Source: Nostoc sp. TCL26-01 (lineage in GTDB: Bacteria; Cyanobacteriota; Cyanobacteriia; Cyanobacteriales; Nostocaceae). Taken from it: a DNA stretch of 64,000 bases. Every line of letters starts with the position of its first letter. The first letter of the stretch is position 1. Made by a program: the position numbers and the translations under genes. Below, piece after piece: positions 36,205-45,690 of this stretch. The DNA is taken from assembly GCF_013393945.1 (NCBI RefSeq), contig NZ_CP040297.1:1380804-1444803 (forward strand), given 5' to 3'. Below the pieces are notes generated by a model that was given only the letters and a program-made list of their open reading frames with translations, searched no databases and was not told the DNA's origin.

Positions 36205-37638
36205 ATGCAGCTTGTAAATGCAATTGACTTATCGTTTCCTCTGTTGGCTACTGCAACCGCAGCCGCAGACAGTTCCATGGTAGTAGCCGCAGTGCTGCTG
36301 AGTTTAGTAGTAGTTTACCTAGCCAGTAAAGTTGGTGGTGAGTTATCTAATCGAGTGGGTTTACCCCCAGTCTTGGGTGAACTCGTAGGTGGTGTCATAG
36401 TGGGTATATCTGTCTTGCATCTGCTGGTGTTTCCTGGAGGTGGTGCAGACAGTTCCAGTTCTCTAATTATGGCTTTTCTGCAAACGACTGCTGGTTTGAG
36501 TCCAGAAGCAACGCCAGCCGTGTTTGCTGCTCAGTCAGAAGTCGTTTCTGTGTTGGCAGAATTGGGAGTAATTATCCTGCTGTTTGAAATTGGCTTAGAG
36601 TCAAACTTAAAAGATTTAATGGCAGTGGGTATTCAAGCCACAGTTGTGGCTTTTGTGGGGGTGACAGTACCCTTTGCATTAGGAACTGTGGGGTTAATGA
36701 CTTTGTTCGGTGTTGGTGCTGTACCTGCTATTTTTGCAGGAGCCGCTTTAACTGCCACCAGTATCGGCATCACTTCTAAAGTACTCTCAGAATTAGGCAA
36801 GCTCAATTCTAAAGAAGGGCAAATTATCCTGGGTGCGGCTGTCATTGACGATGTACTAGGGATTATTGTCTTGGCAGTGGTTGCCAGCCTAGCTAAAGAT
36901 GGTGCAGTTGATGTGGGTAAAGTTATTTATCTAATTATCAGTGCTAGTGGCTTTCTCTTGGGGGCGATCGTCTTGGGTAACGTGTTCAATAAAACCTTTG
37001 TAGCGATCGCTGATATACTCAAAACACGCGGCGGATTGGTAATACCAGCATTTATCTTTGCTTTTGTCATGGCGTACTTCGCTGCTGTAATTCAGTTAGA
37101 AGCGATTTTGGGAGCTTTTGCGGCAGGCTTAGTTCTGGAAGAAACAGATAAGCGCAAAGAACTGCAAAGACAAGTCTGCCCTATTGCCGATATGCTAGTG
37201 CCTATATTCTTCGTCACTGTAGGCGCAAAAACCGATTTGGGCGTACTCAACCCAGCTATTCCCACCAACCGAGAAGGTTTAATTATGGCAACCTTCCTGA
37301 TTACCGTAGCCATTTTCGGTAAAGTAATCACAGGTCTGAGTGTCTTTGGTCAATCTCCAATTAATCGTTTAGCAATTGGTGTGGGGATGATTCCCAGGGG
37401 TGAGGTGGGATTAGTATTTGCTGGTGTTGGTGCGGCTAGTGGCGCTCTGTCTAAACCATTAGGAGCAGCAATTATCATGATGGTTATTCTGACAACTTTC
37501 TTAGCGCCTCCCTTGCTGAGATTCGTGTTCCCAGAATCAGACGACATAGCAACCGATGCCGAACAAATACTCTTAGATGGTTCCACCGGGCAGCCATTAG
37601 CAAATAGTGGGAATGTGAATAATAGCTTGGATTCTTGA
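36205..37638 (+). CDS. Cation:proton antiporter, CPA2 family
   Basis: 477 residues with about 12 membrane helices. Conserved points of the CPA2 Na+(K+)/H+ exchanger domain: GLPPVLGELVGGVIVGISVL in helix 2, LFEIGLESNL, GITSKVLSELGKL, and the ion-binding helix GAAVIDDVLGIIVLAVVASL with the double Asp. The GMIPRGEVGLVFAGVGAASG helix follows. No RCK/TrkA regulatory domain is attached; the C-terminus is a short hydrophilic tail. It stands alone upstream of the amidase genes. Which cation is exchanged cannot be read from sequence. Confidence 0.9.
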   Translation: MQLVNAIDLSFPLLATATAAADSSMVVAAVLLSLVVVYLASKVGGELSNRVGLPPVLGELVGGVIVGISVLHLLVFPGGGADSSSSLIMAFLQTTAGLSPEATPAVFAAQSEVVSVLAELGVIILLFEIGLESNLKDLMAVGIQATVVAFVGVTVPFALGTVGLMTLFGVGAVPAIFAGAALTATSIGITSKVLSELGKLNSKEGQIILGAAVIDDVLGIIVLAVVASLAKDGAVDVGKVIYLIISASGFLLGAIVLGNVFNKTFVAIADILKTRGGLVIPAFIFAFVMAYFAAVIQLEAILGAFAAGLVLEETDKRKELQRQVCPIADMLVPIFFVTVGAKTDLGVLNPAIPTNREGLIMATFLITVAIFGKVITGLSVFGQSPINRLAIGVGMIPRGEVGLVFAGVGAASGALSKPLGAAIIMMVILTTFLAPPLLRFVFPESDDIATDAEQILLDGSTGQPLANSGNVNNSLDS

Positions 37639-37659
37639 GATAGGGAAGGGGAGTGATGA

Positions 37660-37696
37660 GTGCTGTTAGCGGAAGCGGGGCGTTTAGCCCGTGCTG
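37660..37696. repeat. SDR-like 31-bp insert, copy 1
   Basis: GTGCTG, then TTAGCGGAAGCGGGGCGTTT and AGCCC, then GTGCTG again. The GTGCTG of the heptamer array is repeated at both ends. Also at 60115-60151 and 60265-60301. Confidence 0.8.
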
Positions 37697-38048
37697 AGTG
37701 AGGGAGTGAGGGAGTGAGGGAGTGCTGAGTTTTTTTAGCTCCTCTGCTCCTCTGCTCCCCTCCCCCCTCTTGTCCCCTTCCTTTCCGGGGAAACTTCTGT
37801 TGCCAAATCTCCGTCCCCTGAGATTGTCAATTTTATTTTTATCTGATCAAATATTTGTATTGGAAATTTTCAAGTCTTGAATAAATATGGTAAATACTGG
37901 TGAAATTAATGTTCTATTTGATGCTTTATTATCAAAATTGTGTGTTCTGATAGCACGTCAACAATCAAGGGCATACTGATATTCTCAGCCATTAAATTGT
38001 GTTTTTATACCGAAAAAACAGGATAGAAGGTATTTAAAACTCAAAGTC

Positions 38049-38111
38049 ATACCAATTTGTAGGTTTTTTCATTTTGTAGCTGGCTTCCTGGATAATATCT
38101 GGAATTGGTAT
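38049..38111. repeat. Short ATACCAATT...AATTGGTAT element
   Basis: 63 bp with inverted 9-bp ends and an interior unlike the 95-bp copies. It may be an internally deleted or distinct member. Confidence 0.6.
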
Positions 38112-38192
38112 TTAGGTGGTAAAAGGGTGACAACTTGCCAATTATGTTGAAAGATTGACGGCGCAGATGAATGCGAATCAGGAGAAAAGATT

Positions 38193-40031
38193 GTGAAATT
38201 ACACTGGTTACTATCTGGTACTGTTGGAACTGTCGTTTTACTATCATCGCCAGCTTTGGCAACCAGGCTGGATTCTTGGCGCTTTGATGCCAATCAAAAT
38301 CGGTTAGAGATTAATACTACTGGTGCTGTACAACCCAGAGCGCAACTGATTTTTAACCCCACACGTCTAGTCATAGATTTACCGAACACCACCTTTGGGC
38401 GATCGCAACTAACCCAGCCTATAGGTGGTAAAGTTCGTTCTATACGTGTTGGGCAATTTGACCCCCAAACCGCACGCATCGTTGTGGAATTGGCTCCTGG
38501 CTACACTCTTGACCCCCAGCAAATCAAATTTGTCGGCATTACCGCTAGCCGTTGGCGGGTGCAGTTACCCACACCCACATCTGAGCAAGCCGAGTCGCCA
38601 CCAGAAAATGTTTACAATGTAGTCACCATCGACTCTGATAGCAAACCAGAGTTTTCTCAAAACACCGTCAGCGCTACAACCGGGACGACGCAAGTTGAAA
38701 GTTTACAAGTCACAGGTGATGGTTTTTTCGTGCGTACCAGTGGCGGCAATCCGCAAATTCAGGTAAATCGCAGCCGCGATCGCAATACTATATTTATGGA
38801 TATCGCTGGTGCAACTTTATCACCGCGTTTAACACAGCGAAATGTCAATATCAACAGACACGGTGTCAGTCGAGTAGAATTTATCCAGTTACAAACACGC
38901 ACACCTGCTGTGCGTATGGCGTTGCGTGTAGATAAAAATAGCCCAGACTGGCAAGCCACTAACAGCAGTGCTGGTGGGTTAGTGGTTTTACCTGGCCCTG
39001 TTGTCAGATTGCCTGATAACAATAATGATAATGAGAATACTTCTACTGTACCTAGTAGATTACCTACAACCAATTCCCCAGCAACTATTCAGTCTATTGA
39101 TATTTCTGACAATGGTACGCAATTAGTCATTAGAGCCGACCAAGCTTTATCTGGTAATGGTGCTTGGGACAGAAATACTGGTCTTTACCGCATCACAATT
39201 CCTAATGCCAAATTAAACCCCAATGTCACCGGGCCGACTTTAAACGCTAATAGTCCCATCCTCCGAGTACGCCTGCAAAAACAAGAACCTAACACTGTCG
39301 TCGTCTTAGTCCAACCAGCCGCCGGAGTGCAAATTGTTTCCCTCACTCCTATCGGCAGTCGATTTTTAGCACTACAGTTACAAGGTTCTCGTCGATTACT
39401 AACCACACCTCCTTTACCTCCCATCCAAGGACAATTACCAGATTCCACAAATCCTCGTCCCCAACCCCAACCAGGAACACGGCCGATTCCCAGAGGTAAA
39501 GTAGTAGTACTCATCGATCCTGGACATGGTGGTAAAGACCCAGGTGCTATTGGTATCGGTGGAGTCAGAGAAAAAGATATTATTCTCCCCATTAGCACCC
39601 GTATTGCCCAAATTTTACAGCAAAATGGCGTGCAGGTAATTATGACTCGCTCTTCTGACTATTTCGTTAGTCTGCCAGGACGAGTACAAATGGCAGAAAA
39701 AGTTGGAGCTGATGTATTTGTCAGTATCCATGCTAACTCGGCAGGTGCAGGTCGTCCCGATGTCAGTGGTTTGGAAACCTATTATTACGACAATGGTTTG
39801 AGTTTGGCACGGATAGTTCATAGCAACATTCGCCAAAGTCTGAACGTCCGGGATAGAGGAGTTAGACGAGCGAGATTTTATGTCCTGAGAAAAAGTTCTA
39901 TGCCCTCTATTTTGGTGGAAACAGGATATTTAACTGGTCGAGAAGACGTGGCGAATCTGCAAAGTTCAGCTTATCAGAATAAAATGGCAGAAGCGATCGC
40001 TCGTGGTATCCTCCAGTACCTCAGAAGATAA
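38193..40031 (+). CDS. amiC1: N-acetylmuramoyl-L-alanine amidase (AMIN + Amidase_3)
   Basis: 612 residues, GTG start preceded by AGGAGAAA. Signal peptide (about 1-24, ending SSPALA), two AMIN domains (about 28-125 and 165-350) for cell-wall targeting, a Pro-rich linker, then a zinc amidase domain (about 435-612). Zinc ligands and catalytic Glu: VLIDPGHGGKDPGA, GVREKDIILP, FVSIHANSAG, SILVETGYLTGRED. It cleaves the stem peptide from MurNAc in septal peptidoglycan. In Anabaena PCC 7120 the tandem genes amiC1 and amiC2 (hcwA) are needed for nanopore formation, cell-cell communication and heterocyst differentiation; assignment of this first copy as amiC1 rests on order. Confidence 0.93.
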   Translation: MKLHWLLSGTVGTVVLLSSPALATRLDSWRFDANQNRLEINTTGAVQPRAQLIFNPTRLVIDLPNTTFGRSQLTQPIGGKVRSIRVGQFDPQTARIVVELAPGYTLDPQQIKFVGITASRWRVQLPTPTSEQAESPPENVYNVVTIDSDSKPEFSQNTVSATTGTTQVESLQVTGDGFFVRTSGGNPQIQVNRSRDRNTIFMDIAGATLSPRLTQRNVNINRHGVSRVEFIQLQTRTPAVRMALRVDKNSPDWQATNSSAGGLVVLPGPVVRLPDNNNDNENTSTVPSRLPTTNSPATIQSIDISDNGTQLVIRADQALSGNGAWDRNTGLYRITIPNAKLNPNVTGPTLNANSPILRVRLQKQEPNTVVVLVQPAAGVQIVSLTPIGSRFLALQLQGSRRLLTTPPLPPIQGQLPDSTNPRPQPQPGTRPIPRGKVVVLIDPGHGGKDPGAIGIGGVREKDIILPISTRIAQILQQNGVQVIMTRSSDYFVSLPGRVQMAEKVGADVFVSIHANSAGAGRPDVSGLETYYYDNGLSLARIVHSNIRQSLNVRDRGVRRARFYVLRKSSMPSILVETGYLTGREDVANLQSSAYQNKMAEAIARGILQYLRR

Positions 40032-40353
40032 TCAGTAGTTAGTTCATCAGTCTGGGAAAGCATCTGCATAATGTACGTTTTTTCTATCTGTATGGTTCTG
40101 ATTGCCGCTATTGCCAGAGATTTGGCGGTAAATTTTCCCAAATCTCTCTATTTTCAACCTCCACCTTCTGTCTTCATCTCATGGCAAAATCAAAACAGCG
40201 TGTTAAGATATTACGCCATTAGTTGTATTTTTATACCAAGGCAAAATTTTATTGCCTAACAGCTAAAGTTGAGCTAAACGGTGACGGTGTGAGGATTTGC
40301 CAACATTGGGAATTATTGACGGCTTTCATGAACGCCCATCAGGAGAAAAAATT
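40032..40353. other. 320-bp spacer between the amidase genes
   Basis: A 62-codon frame at 40071-40259 has no family features. The last 60 bases (GCCAACATTGGGAATTATTGACGG...) parallel the bases before the first amidase gene, so the 5' leader was part of the tandem duplication. Confidence 0.6.
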
Positions 40354-42231
40354 GTGAAATTACACTGGTTGCTATCCGGTACTGTGGGAACTATCTTCTT
40401 ACTATCGTCGCCGGCTTTGGCTGCAAGACTCGACTCTTGGCGCTTTGATGCCAATCAAAATCGTTTGGAGATTACTACTAATGGTGCTGTACAACCCAAG
40501 GCGCAACTGATTTTTAGCCCAACGCGCCTAGTTATAGATTTGCCAGATACAACCTTTGGGCAACCTCAACTAACCCAACCCATCGGTGGGGCAATTCGGG
40601 CTGTGCGTGTGGGACAGTTCGACCCCCAAACTACACGGATCGTTGTTGAACTCACTCCTGGTTACACTCTCGACCCCCAGCAAGTAAAATTTGTTGGTAT
40701 TAGTCCTAATCGCTGGACAGTACAATTACCTACGCCAACGCTTGAAAAGGTATCTTCCTCAACACAAATTGCCCAGCAGCAAGAAGTACCAACTACACCA
40801 ATCGATACACCAGACACCTCCTCTATCTTATCTCCTAGAGATGTTTACTCTGTTACACCAACTACTCCAGAACCACCGCTCAACAACATTGCTGCTGTCA
40901 CGCAAATTGAAAGTTTAAGAGTTACAGGTGATGGATTTTTTATTCGTACCCGTGGTACTACACCTCAGATTCAAGTCAAGCGTACAGACGATAAGCGGGT
41001 AATTAATATTAATGTTGCTGGTGCATCGTTATCACCCGATTTAGAAAAAGACATAACCATTAATCGTTATGGTGTCAACCGAATTCAATTTACCCAATTG
41101 TCAACAAAACCACAGACTGTACGCATTTCCATGCAGGTGGATAAAAACAGTCCTGACTGGCGGGTAAGTACTAGTAGTGTTGGTGGGTTTATAGTTATCC
41201 CTAGTCGGGGAATTGTGACATTACCCAGAGATAATCCTCCTAACAATATTTCTGTCAATACAGATACACTAGCCACGATTCAAGCGGTAGAACTGAATGA
41301 GAATAGTACACGATTATTAATTCGTTCTGACCAACCTGTATCAGCTCAAGGTGGTTGGGATAGGTCTTCTGGATTATTCCGTATTATTATTAATAACGCT
41401 AAATTATCTTCTAGAGTTACTGGCCCCAATTTAAATGCCAATAGCCCTATCCTCCGAGTCCGGCTACAACCCCAAACCAACAATACAGTAATTGTTTTAG
41501 TACAACCCTCGGCTGGTGTACAAATTGGGGAACTAAATCAAGTTAGTAACCAGCTTTTAGCTTTAGAGTTACAAGGTTCTCGGCGATTTATCCCCCCAGT
41601 TGGTTTACCACCCCTACCACCAACAAATCGTTCCCAATTGCCAGATATAAATACTCGTAATCCCAGAAACATCTCTCAACCAGTACCGAGAGGTAGATTT
41701 TTGGTGGTTATTGACCCTGGACATGGTGGTAAAGACTCTGGCGCACCGGGTCTAGGTGGATTATTAGAAAAAGATGTGGTGTTACCTATTGGTCGAAGAA
41801 TTGCGGCGATTTTAGAGCAGAATGGTGTGCAAACAGTGCTGACAAGAGATGCTGACTTTTTTGTGGAGTTACAAGGAAGAGTAGATATTGCCGAGAGAGC
41901 CAACGCCACTTTGTTTGTCAGCGTTCATGCCAATTCTGTAGACGGCCGTCCCGATGTTAATGGCTTAGAAGTATATTACTACGATAGTGGGTATGCCCTA
42001 GCGGAAACAGTCCGCCAAACTATCCTGAGTGAGATTGGTACTCTCAAAGACCGAGGTACACGCAAAGCCAGATTCTACGTCCTCAGAAAAAGTTCTATGC
42101 CGTCGATTTTGGTAGAAACTGGTTATATGACTGGTAGGGAAGATAATCCCAGGTTAGGCTCACCAGAATATCAAAACCGTATGGCAGAGGCGATCGCTCG
42201 TGGTATCCTGCAATATTTAAAGATACGGTAA
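40354..42231 (+). CDS. amiC2: N-acetylmuramoyl-L-alanine amidase, tandem paralogue
   Basis: 625 residues from the GTG at 40354. This start is chosen because GTGAAATTACACTGG and the AGGAGAAA before it are the same as in the first copy; a TTG at 40297 would put 19 residues before the signal peptide. Same layout: signal peptide, two AMIN domains, amidase domain with VIDPGHGGKDSGA, GLLEKDVVLP, FVSVHANSVDG and SILVETGYMTGRED. The linker between AMIN domains is longer and Thr/Pro-rich. Likely AmiC2 (also called HcwA) of the septal nanopore machinery. Confidence 0.92.
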   Translation: MKLHWLLSGTVGTIFLLSSPALAARLDSWRFDANQNRLEITTNGAVQPKAQLIFSPTRLVIDLPDTTFGQPQLTQPIGGAIRAVRVGQFDPQTTRIVVELTPGYTLDPQQVKFVGISPNRWTVQLPTPTLEKVSSSTQIAQQQEVPTTPIDTPDTSSILSPRDVYSVTPTTPEPPLNNIAAVTQIESLRVTGDGFFIRTRGTTPQIQVKRTDDKRVININVAGASLSPDLEKDITINRYGVNRIQFTQLSTKPQTVRISMQVDKNSPDWRVSTSSVGGFIVIPSRGIVTLPRDNPPNNISVNTDTLATIQAVELNENSTRLLIRSDQPVSAQGGWDRSSGLFRIIINNAKLSSRVTGPNLNANSPILRVRLQPQTNNTVIVLVQPSAGVQIGELNQVSNQLLALELQGSRRFIPPVGLPPLPPTNRSQLPDINTRNPRNISQPVPRGRFLVVIDPGHGGKDSGAPGLGGLLEKDVVLPIGRRIAAILEQNGVQTVLTRDADFFVELQGRVDIAERANATLFVSVHANSVDGRPDVNGLEVYYYDSGYALAETVRQTILSEIGTLKDRGTRKARFYVLRKSSMPSILVETGYMTGREDNPRLGSPEYQNRMAEAIARGILQYLKIR

Positions 42232-42373
42232 AAATTTCATCAAGTTAACAATTTAGTTAAAATTATTCACTAAAGAGGTGGTAATTAAACTGCGTGTAGA
42301 TGCAAAATTTAGTAGTCAATTAGCAAATTGTCTGCTAAATTCTGTATTTTAAGTTAAAAATATCAATCAATAC

Positions 42374-43243
42374 TTGCCTGTGTATTCATCTTCCAGCTTT
42401 CAAGGTAATCTGTACGGTTTCTCAAATCAAGAACCTCAACGCGCCCCCATTGGGGTGTTTGACAGTGGTGTGGGTGGGTTAACGGTATTACGCCAACTCT
42501 ATCGGCAATTGCCCCATGAGTCTATGGTTTATTTTGGTGATACAGCTAGACTCCCTTATGGCATCCGTTCCCAAGCAGAAATTTTACAATTTGTTCGGGA
42601 TATCCTCGACTGGATGCAACACCAACACGTCAAAATGGTGATTATGGCTTGCAATACCAGTTCTGCGCTGGCTTTAGATATTGTTCGCCAAGAATATGAT
42701 ATTCCTATTCTCGGCGTGATCCTGCCTGGGGCTAAGGCAGCTGTGCAGCAGGGTAAACGAATTGGTGTGATTGCTACTCCAGCTACAGCTAAAAGTAACG
42801 CTTATCGCCAAGCCATTCAGGAAATAGACCCTAATGTAGAAGTTTGGCAAGTTGGTTGTCCAGAATTTGTCCCACTCATTGAACAAAATCGCATTCAAGA
42901 CCCGTACACTACAGAAGTAGCTAGAGGTTATCTAGAACCTCTACTTCAGCAAGATATTGACACCCTAGTTTATGGCTGCACTCATTATCCTCTGTTAGCG
43001 CCCGTAGTGCGATCGCTCCTCCCACCCCAAGTCAAAATTATAGACCCTGCGGTTCACGTCACCACAGCTTGCGCTCAAGAGCTAGACTTACTCGGCTTAA
43101 GCAACACCCATCCACCACTCCCCACACGCTTTGCTGTTAGCGGTTGTCCCCAACAATTCGCTCAATCAGCCGTACAGTGGCTAGGTTGTACACCACTAGT
43201 TGAAGCTGTGGATTTCGGTCTACCAGTCTCCCAACTCCAATAA
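42374..43243 (+). CDS. murI: Glutamate racemase
   Basis: 289 residues from a TTG (or GTG at 42380); no good ribosome binding site decides. It supplies D-glutamate for peptidoglycan. Seen: PIGVFDSGVGGLTVLRQL, YFGDTARLPYG, the first catalytic Cys in MACNTSSALAL, and the second in LVYGCTHYPLL. It follows the two amidase genes, so this is a cell-wall cluster, with 142 bases between amiC2 and murI. Confidence 0.94.
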   Translation: MPVYSSSSFQGNLYGFSNQEPQRAPIGVFDSGVGGLTVLRQLYRQLPHESMVYFGDTARLPYGIRSQAEILQFVRDILDWMQHQHVKMVIMACNTSSALALDIVRQEYDIPILGVILPGAKAAVQQGKRIGVIATPATAKSNAYRQAIQEIDPNVEVWQVGCPEFVPLIEQNRIQDPYTTEVARGYLEPLLQQDIDTLVYGCTHYPLLAPVVRSLLPPQVKIIDPAVHVTTACAQELDLLGLSNTHPPLPTRFAVSGCPQQFAQSAVQWLGCTPLVEAVDFGLPVSQLQ

Positions 43244-43282
43244 GATTTTGCGTAGTTTGTCAACAGTCAAAGGTCAACAGTC

Positions 43283-43326
43283 TCATAACTAATGACCAAT
43301 GACTAATGACTATTGACTATTGACTA
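43283..43326. repeat. TGACYAW heptamer array
   Basis: Six or so heptamers (TGACCAA, TGACTAA, TGACTAT). It overlaps the 3' end of the minus-strand small gene and contains its stop codon. A CAACAGT pair at 43259-43280 precedes it. Confidence 0.85.
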
Positions 43327-43507
43327 TCTCACTAATTGTGGGAGTAACAGACAATTCTGGCTGACTATTATTTGTAGTCATCACCGACAGATTTTTCATA
43401 CTAGATTTTTTTCCGGTTCGCTTGGCTAACCCTAGTAATAGATAAACTGTGAATAAGTATCCAGCAGCCAGAATAAAAATCATCATAGGCATATTCCCGT
43501 ATATCAT
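43310..43507 (-). CDS. Small single-pass membrane protein, unknown function
   Basis: 65 residues. One membrane helix at about 6-28 (PMMIFILAAGYLFTVYLLLG), then a basic stretch (LAKRTGKKSSMKN) indicating an inside C-terminus, then a polar tail. The last residues, IVNSQ and stop, are written by TGACTAT heptamers on the opposite strand, so the ancestral C-terminus may have been different. Conserved position between murI and the prenyl synthase, as I remember for Anabaena, supports a real gene. No function known. Confidence 0.6.
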   Translation of the reverse strand: MIYGNMPMMIFILAAGYLFTVYLLLGLAKRTGKKSSMKNLSVMTTNNSQPELSVTPTISEIVNSQ

Positions 43508-44275
43508 TTCTCCACCAGCACTTTTTCAAATACATAATTAAGTTGCATAAATTTAGCCAAACTCCAACCAACCAAATACATCTTGGTGGTCATGTTTTGC
43601 TGTGACAAACTGTCCCGTAAAGGTTTAATTTTTTCTGCCTTACGGATGACTTATTTAGTTGATTTTTTGCAGACTATACATCCGACAGCATTCTAATCAC
43701 TCGAAAGTGATCAGAAGTGCGCTCATCAGCAGCCTACCTAGTCCGCTAGATTTTTCTTGACATCTTTAGATGAGAAGCAATGCTTACGCTCAACATAAGC
43801 CCAAAACTTGCAGCAATTTCCCCCATGAGAATTACCTGCTCTCACTAAAGATTTTCACATAACAACACTCAGAAGCCAAAAAACACTTTTTTGATTCTGG
43901 GCTTGACTATGCAATATTTGTGACTCACGACACTATCGAGTAAAACCACTCGAAAAGTGATTTACTGCTGTGGAGTGAATAACTGAAAAATTTAAAATCC
44001 CTACATTTTAGCGTAACACAACAACTCTAACTTTGAAGCTAACTTTGAGGCTAAATTGCAAATTTTCTAGATGGTTCCACATAGATTAGGAGAACTGAAT
44101 CTTAACCTAAAAATAACTAATTTTGTCTGAGTAACAATCGTGCCAAAGGATGTATATCGCGGGTTGTATTCAAGGCCACTCAAGATGTGCATCATTCAAC
44201 CCAAATTTTCCAAGGAAACAACATATGCAGAAAGAAGAAAGTGTTTCCGTTAAAAAGTAGTAAGTATAATTAATG

Positions 44276-44296
44276 ACGTACAAATATATTGTACGT
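44276..44296. promoter_or_regulatory. Palindrome ACGTACAA-N5-TTGTACGT
   Basis: Perfect 8-bp arms with a 5-base ATATA spacer, 325 bases before the prenyl synthase start. The spacing between GTA and TAC does not fit NtcA (GTA-N8-TAC), and the two GTAC boxes are too far apart for a typical cyanobacterial LexA box. Possible operator of another dimeric regulator. Confidence 0.4.
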
Positions 44297-44342
44297 AAAA
44301 TACTGAAGCAACTTGAGCTAAACAGATACTCATAAGTAGCTC

Positions 44343-44519
44343 CGAGAGAGTGTGGAGTGCTGAGTGAGGGAGTGAGAGAGTGAGGGAGTGAGGGAGTGAG
44401 GGAGTACTAAGTGGAAGTCGGAAGGTGCTGACTAATGACTAATGACCATTGACTAATGACCATTGACTAATGACTAATGACTAATGACTATTGACCATTG
44501 ACTATTGACTATTGACTAA
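44343..44519. repeat. GAGTGAG and TGACYAW heptamer arrays
   Basis: 44352-44410 repeats GAGTGAG/GGAGTGA units; 44427-44519 is a long run of TGACTAA, TGACCAT, TGACTAT heptamers, the longest in the window. It ends about 100 bases before the prenyl synthase start. Confidence 0.85.
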
Positions 44520-44621
44520 AATGAGAATCTCTCAAGCAAAATCTTGCACTGTCACAGGGTTATCTTAAAATGAGTATAGGATATGTAAACTTTCGTAACC
44601 TAAGTCAGAGTCCGCCCATCC

Positions 44622-45593
44622 ATGACCCCAGCCACCTCCCTGTTTACCCCTGTGGAAGCAGACCTGCGAATACTAGCAGATAACCTGAAACAGCTAGTTG
44701 GAAATCGCCACCCCATTTTGTTTGCAGCAGCCGAGCATCTATTCGGAGCTGGGGGAAAGCGTATTAGACCAGCGATCGTGCTGCTGATATCACGCGCGAC
44801 AATGTTAGAGCAAGACATTACCTCTCGTCATCGCCGCCTAGCCGAAATTACAGAAATGATTCACACGGCCAGCTTAGTGCATGACGATGTAGTAGACGAA
44901 TCAGAAGTGCGGCGGGGTGTCCCCACCGTTCACAGTTTGTTTGGCAATCGAATTGCCATATTAGCGGGAGATTTTTTGTTTGCCCAATCTTCCTGGTATT
45001 TAGCCAATTTAAATAACTTGGAGGTGGTAAAACTGCTCTCAGAAGTCATTATGGATTTAGCCACTGGGGAGATTCAACAGGGGCTGAATCGGTTTGATGC
45101 GGGTATTTCCATCGAGACGTATCTCGACAAGAGCTATTATAAAACGGCCTCATTAATTGCTAACAGTTCTAAAGCTGCTGGTTTATTGAGCGAAGTTTCT
45201 CCAGAAATGGCTGAACATTTGTATGGCTATGGTCGTCATTTGGGTATAGCCTTTCAGATTGTCGATGACATTTTAGATTTCACCAGCACGACAGACACTC
45301 TGGGTAAACCAGCTGGATCTGATCTCAAAAGTGGTAATCTGACTGCACCAGTGCTATTCGCTTTAGCGGAGAACCCATATTTAGAGGTGCTAATTGAAAG
45401 AGAATTTGCTCAAGAAGGGGATTTAGAGCAAGCGCTGGAATTGATTCAAGATAGTCAAGGCATACAAAAGGCGCGAGAGTTAGCTGCTGACCATACAAAG
45501 TCAGCGATTGAACATCTAGCTAATTTACCATCCTCAGAATCTCATCAAGCGCTGATCAACATAGCTGAATACACACTGAGCAGATTATATTAG
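44622..45593 (+). CDS. sds: Polyprenyl (solanesyl) diphosphate synthase
   Basis: 323 residues, trans-prenyltransferase family. It elongates allylic diphosphates with isopentenyl diphosphate to make the plastoquinone side chain. Both Asp-rich motifs are present: LVHDDVVDESEVRRG (first) and QIVDDILDFTSTTDTLGKP (second), plus FGAGGKRIRPAIVLL and RFDAGISIETYLDKSYYKTA. In cyanobacteria the product is C45 solanesyl diphosphate; chain length is assumed from the family. Confidence 0.92.
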   Translation: MTPATSLFTPVEADLRILADNLKQLVGNRHPILFAAAEHLFGAGGKRIRPAIVLLISRATMLEQDITSRHRRLAEITEMIHTASLVHDDVVDESEVRRGVPTVHSLFGNRIAILAGDFLFAQSSWYLANLNNLEVVKLLSEVIMDLATGEIQQGLNRFDAGISIETYLDKSYYKTASLIANSSKAAGLLSEVSPEMAEHLYGYGRHLGIAFQIVDDILDFTSTTDTLGKPAGSDLKSGNLTAPVLFALAENPYLEVLIEREFAQEGDLEQALELIQDSQGIQKARELAADHTKSAIEHLANLPSSESHQALINIAEYTLSRLY

Positions 45594-45690
45594 TCAATTT
45601 TAAAATTTTTGATTTTAAATTTGAGATTTTTGACAGAGAAAATTTTGGATGTGGGGGTGTATTGAAAAACTCCTACATCCAAAATTGTTT

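Larger units (their letters stand above)
37639..38192. other. 550-bp intergenic region upstream of amiC1
   Basis: Contains an SDR-like insert (37660-37696) within GAGTGAG heptamers (to 37730) and a 63-bp ATACCAATT...AATTGGTAT element at 38049-38111. The last 60 bases match the region before the next amidase gene. Confidence 0.65.
43508..44621. other. 1.1-kb region without a recognised gene
   Basis: 43508-44340 has no plausible ORF. Inverted repeats seen: ATCACT-CGAA-AGTGAT (43696-43711), a similar CACT-CGAAA-AGTG at about 43947-43960, and ACGTACAA-N5-TTGTACGT (44276-44296). 44343-44519 is heptamer repeat DNA. This may contain a long leader of the prenyl synthase gene or an unrecognised small RNA; neither is shown. 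Confidence 0.5.

Noticed and set aside
40071..40259. 62-codon frame between the two amidase genes
   Set aside because: No recognisable domain or start signal, and no equivalent after the first duplication unit.
44276..44296. NtcA or LexA site upstream of the prenyl synthase gene
   Set aside because: GTA-N11-TAC spacing does not fit NtcA (N8), and GTAC boxes are 9 apart, too far for the cyanobacterial LexA box.
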